In this document: piece after piece, positions 60,977 through 64,000 of the stretch | Numbering within the stretch: the first letter of the stretch is position 1 | Layout: each line of letters opens with the position of its first letter | From: Terribacillus saccharophilus | GTDB lineage: Bacteria > Bacillota > Bacilli > Bacillales > Amphibacillaceae | Length of the DNA stretch: 64,000 nt | Assembly: GCF_002272745.1 (NCBI RefSeq) | Contig: NZ_NPBD01000019.1 | Coordinates: 1-64,000 of the forward strand | Reading direction: 5' to 3' | Position numbers and translations under genes: made by a program | Notes under the pieces: generated by a model | Told to the model about the DNA's origin: nothing | What the model saw: only the letters and a program-made list of their open reading frames with translations | The model's database searches: none

Positions 60977-61094
60977 TACTGTCACCTCCTAACAGAAAGT
61001 ATTACCTGAAATAAAATATATTAGACGTAAAAATAAATAATTGCAGTTTAACCGTAGCACGTTTTAGATGCCCAGTCAATTTAGGAAACATTAC

Positions 61095-61124
61095 ATAGTA
61101 GCATAGTTTCAGAGAAGATGTCAA
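61095..61124 (-). promoter_or_regulatory. Sigma-A promoter of yacL
   Basis: TTGACA (61124-61119), an 18-nt spacer and TACTAT (61100-61095), 119 nt before the yacL start. It separates yacL from radA; the 172 nt between them hold no gene. Confidence 0.72.
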
Positions 61125-61141
61125 AAAATATTACCAATTAA

Positions 61142-61160
61142 GGAGAGGTTAATCCTCTCC
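61142..61160 (-). repeat. Hairpin at the radA stop
   Basis: GGAGAGG / CCTCTCC with a 5-nt loop overlapping the radA stop codon. A T run comes only about 18 nt later, so termination is uncertain. Confidence 0.5.
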
Positions 61161-62525
61161 CAAGACAATATGAAGTGCTTCACTTACGGAGTTAACTCCG
61201 ACTACTTTAATACTTGCCGGGACCGTCCAGCCATCTAAATTCTTCTTCGGTACGATTGCTCGCTTAAACCCAAGCTTGGCCGCCTCTTGGACACGCTGTT
61301 CAATCCGGGATACACGTCTCACTTCACCTGTAAGACCCACTTCCCCGATCAAGACATCATCTGGCTTGGTCGGCTTATCCTTAAAGCTGGATGCGATGCT
61401 GGCAGCTACCGCCAGATCGATGGCGGGCTCATCCAATCGCATACCGCCGGCAATCTTGACGTATGCATCCTGATTCTGCAGCATAAGTCCTACCCGTTTC
61501 TCAAGCACCGCCATTAAAAGCGGCACCCTGTTATGGTCTGTACCGGTAGCCATACGGCGCGGGTTTCCGAAGCTGGTTGGTGATATAAGTGCCTGGATCT
61601 CGACAAGAACAGGGCGTGTCCCTTCCATCGATGCTACAACTGTTGATCCAGCCGCACCTTGTGATCTTTCTTCCAGGAAGATTTCAGACGGGTTCGTAAC
61701 TTCCCTTAATCCTTCTTCCTTCATCTCGAAGATACCCATTTCATTCGTACTTCCAAACCGGTTCTTTACACTGCGCAGTATTCGGAATGTATGATGACGT
61801 TCCCCTTCGAAATAAAGAACCGCATCCACCATATGTTCAAGCATTCTAGGACCAGCGATGGCGCCTTCTTTCGTTACATGACCAACGAGGAAAATCGGAA
61901 TGCCATTCGTCTTGGCTACCCGCATCAGCTCACTTGTACATTCCCGTACCTGTGTAACACTTCCCGGTGCACTGGTAACTTCTTCCCGATACACGGTCTG
62001 GATGGAATCGACTACAACAAACGCCGGCTTCACTTCTTCAATATGCCGTGTGATGTCCTGCAGATTTGTCTCTGATAATACATAGAGCTGATCTGCCTTT
62101 ACACCGAGACGATCTGCTCGGAGTTTCGTCTGACGGGCAGATTCCTCTCCGGAAATATACAGAACCGGCAATTCCTTCTCTGCCAGCTGTGCACTAACTT
62201 GAAGAAGCAAGGTAGATTTACCGATACCAGGGTCTCCCCCGATAAGCACAAGTGATCCTGCTACGATTCCTCCGCCGAGCACCCTGTTGAACTCCGGCAG
62301 ATCCGTTGTTACTCTCGGTTCCTTTTCGGAGTGAATGGCTGTAATCGACTGAGGCTTTGCAGCTGTGGTTGTTGTATTTGAATGACGGAAGGCTCCGCTA
62401 CTAGCTGGTGTAACAACTTCTTCCGTAAAGGTATTCCAATTATTGCAGCTCGGGCATTTGCCCATCCATTTTGCGGATTCATATCCGCATTCCTGACATA
62501 CATACTTTGTCTTTCTTTTTGCCAA
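61149..62525 (-). CDS. radA: DNA repair protein RadA
   Basis: 458 residues. RadA helps branch migration in recombination. N-terminal zinc finger [18 protein letters not shown]; RecA-like ATPase with [10 protein letters not shown]; the [11 protein letters not shown] motif; and a C-terminal Lon-like domain ([20 protein letters not shown]). Start is TTG at 62525 because AAGGA lies upstream and it gives the usual family length; ATGs further upstream lack a site. Between yacL and clpC. Confidence 0.95.
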   Translation of the reverse strand: MAKRKTKYVCQECGYESAKWMGKCPSCNNWNTFTEEVVTPASSGAFRHSNTTTTAAKPQSITAIHSEKEPRVTTDLPEFNRVLGGGIVAGSLVLIGGDPGIGKSTLLLQVSAQLAEKELPVLYISGEESARQTKLRADRLGVKADQLYVLSETNLQDITRHIEEVKPAFVVVDSIQTVYREEVTSAPGSVTQVRECTSELMRVAKTNGIPIFLVGHVTKEGAIAGPRMLEHMVDAVLYFEGERHHTFRILRSVKNRFGSTNEMGIFEMKEEGLREVTNPSEIFLEERSQGAAGSTVVASMEGTRPVLVEIQALISPTSFGNPRRMATGTDHNRVPLLMAVLEKRVGLMLQNQDAYVKIAGGMRLDEPAIDLAVAASIASSFKDKPTKPDDVLIGEVGLTGEVRRVSRIEQRVQEAAKLGFKRAIVPKKNLDGWTVPASIKVVGVNSVSEALHIVLGED

Positions 62526-62630
62526 ACCTATCAAATCCTTCTTCATCATTTTATACGATAATTACGGCATAAAAGTTACAGAAATATATCAAACAAAATT
62601 ATTATTATAGAAAAAATTACACAAATCAAA

Positions 62631-62660
62631 GCAAAAAGGGAGGCGAAAACACCTCCCTAT
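62631..62660 (-). terminator. Terminator after clpC
   Basis: GGGAGG / CCTCCC stem with TTTTTGC tail on the minus strand, 3 nt after the clpC stop; radA must have its own promoter or rely on read-through. Confidence 0.88.
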
Positions 62661-62663
62661 TCA

Positions 62664-64000
62664 TTATTTGCCTGTAACGACATACTTACCTTCTTTATCT
62701 ACATCAATATTCACTTGTTGTCCTTTGCTGATGTTCTCGCGCAGGAGTTCCTCTGATAATAGATCTTCGATATTCTTCTGGATTGCTCGGCGTAATGGTC
62801 GAGCACCATATTCTGCATCAAATCCGTCATTAGCGATCTTCTCAATAACAGCATCTGTCAGCGTGAATTCAATATCCTGCTGAGCAAGACGTTTCTTAAG
62901 CTGATCTGCCATCAACGTCACGATATCCTTCATATGTTTCTTCTCAAGCGGATGGAATACGATCGTTTCATCAATACGGTTCAAGAACTCAGGACGGAAG
63001 GCTTTTTTCAGCTCTTCTGTCACTTTCGCTTTCATATCCTTGAAGTTCTGATCTTCGCTATCCATTGTGAAGCCAAGTGACTTGCTGCGTTTCAGCTCAC
63101 TTGCACCTACATTGGAAGTCATGATCAGAATCGTGTTGCGGAAATCGACCAAGCGACCTTTTGAATCTGTCAAACGGCCATCTTCCAGTACTTGAAGCAA
63201 GATGTTGAATACTTCTGGGTGCGCTTTTTCCACCTCATCAAGCAATACAACAGAATATGGTTTACGACGGACCTTCTCAGTAAGCTGTCCGCCCTCTTCA
63301 TACCCTACATATCCTGGAGGTGAACCGACAAGACGTGCAGTGGAATGGCGTTCCATGTATTCCGACATGTCGATACGGATCATCGCATCTTCATCTCCGA
63401 ACATTGAATCTGCCAAAGCACGCGCTAATTCCGTCTTACCGACACCTGTAGGTCCAAGGAAGATGAATGACCCAATCGGACGTTTCGGATCCTTAAGACC
63501 AGCACGTGCACGACGAATTGCTTTGGAGATAGCAACAACAGCTTCGTCTTGCCCGATGACACGTCCATGCAGTGTCTGCTCCATATTAAGCAAACGTTCT
63601 GACTCATCCTTAGTCAGCTTGGCAACAGGTACACCAGTCCAGATAGAAACAACAGAAGCAATATCTTCTACAGTGACTTCACTGCTTTCCTGACCTTGCT
63701 TTTCTTTCCACTGATCCTTCGTCTGATCCAGCTGATCACGCAGACGCTGCTCTGTATCGCGCAGAGAAGCCGCTTTTTCGAATTCCTGACTTTGAACAGC
63801 TGCATCTTTTTCTTTGCGCACTTCCTCTAGCTTTTGCTCAAGCTCTTTCAAGTTTGGCGGAGCTGTGTAAGAACGCAGGCGCACTTTGGAACCTGCTTCG
63901 TCAATCAAGTCGATCGCCTTATCCGGAAGGAAACGGTCTGTGATATAACGATCAGAGAATTCTGCTGCTGCACGGATAGCTTCATCCGTAATCGTTACAC
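62664..64000 (-). CDS. clpC: ATP-dependent Clp protease ATP-binding subunit ClpC (3' part)
   Basis: About 445 C-terminal residues; the N-terminus lies beyond the window. The unfoldase that feeds ClpP. The window starts in the first ATPase domain ([20 protein letters not shown]). It then has the UVR-motif middle region ([20 protein letters not shown]), the second Walker [11 protein letters not shown], Walker [14 protein letters not shown], and the C-terminal end. It is typical of the ctsR-mcsA-mcsB-clpC operon. Confidence 0.97.
   Translation of the reverse strand, partial: VTITDEAIRAAAEFSDRYITDRFLPDKAIDLIDEAGSKVRLRSYTAPPNLKELEQKLEEVRKEKDAAVQSQEFEKAASLRDTEQRLRDQLDQTKDQWKEKQGQESSEVTVEDIASVVSIWTGVPVAKLTKDESERLLNMEQTLHGRVIGQDEAVVAISKAIRRARAGLKDPKRPIGSFIFLGPTGVGKTELARALADSMFGDEDAMIRIDMSEYMERHSTARLVGSPPGYVGYEEGGQLTEKVRRKPYSVVLLDEVEKAHPEVFNILLQVLEDGRLTDSKGRLVDFRNTILIMTSNVGASELKRSKSLGFTMDSEDQNFKDMKAKVTEELKKAFRPEFLNRIDETIVFHPLEKKHMKDIVTLMADQLKKRLAQQDIEFTLTDAVIEKIANDGFDAEYGARPLRRAIQKNIEDLLSEELLRENISKGQQVNIDVDKEGKYVVTGK

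Overview
The window is chromosomal DNA of a low-to-moderate GC, endospore-forming Bacillota, most likely Bacillaceae. This rests on the gene order of the ribosomal/RNA-polymerase super-cluster, which runs on the minus strand and closely follows the Bacillus subtilis arrangement, and on spore genes (pdaB, gerD, cwlD, sigH, a coat-like Tyr/Gly/Pro protein). The genus cannot be fixed from the sequence alone. No tRNA, rRNA, CRISPR array, prophage, insertion sequence or replication origin was seen.

Layout. 1-15.9 kb is the variable, mostly accessory end: a truncated P-type Ca2+ ATPase; the germination/cortex genes pdaB and gerD; a three-gene sugar ABC importer without its own ATPase; salA and cwlD; small membrane proteins, a NUDIX hydrolase, a VOC protein and a CDF metal exporter; a cluster of very small genes, one with a good sigma-K-type promoter and one encoding a coat-like protein; an all-alpha NTP pyrophosphatase; a lipoprotein phosphodiesterase; an unrecognised protein; and a DHFR-like reductase. 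15.9-35 kb holds rplM-rpsI, truA, the ECF transporter core (ecfT-ecfA2-ecfA1), and the alpha, spc and S10 operons. 35-47.3 kb holds tuf, fusA, rpsG, rpsL, an L7Ae-like protein, rpoC and rpoB. 47.3-53 kb holds ybxB, rplL-rplJ with an L10 leader, rplA-rplK, nusG, secE, rpmG and sigH. 53-64 kb holds rae1, rlmB, mrnC, cysS-cysE behind a cysteine-type T-box, gltX, ispF-ispD, yacL, radA and the 3' part of clpC.

How it works together. Most of the window makes the translation and transcription machinery, expressed right to left from a series of sigma-A promoters, several of which have near-consensus hexamers. Some units carry RNA control: the L10 leader with attenuator, the T-box, a probable L13 leader, and hairpins before rplA, rpoA, tuf and nusG. 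The left end serves sporulation and germination: CwlD and a PdaB-like protein act on cortex peptidoglycan and GerD in nutrient germination, behind candidate sigma-E and sigma-G promoters.

No clearly novel system was found. The points most worth a second look are: the usual cluster members map, disA and kbaA are absent from their positions; the PdaB-like deacetylase has Asn at the usual catalytic Asp; a perfect palindrome separates the Shine-Dalgarno from the start codon of nusG, downstream of an intrinsic terminator between secE and nusG; and there is a group of tiny, probably spore-related genes at 11.8-12.7 kb.
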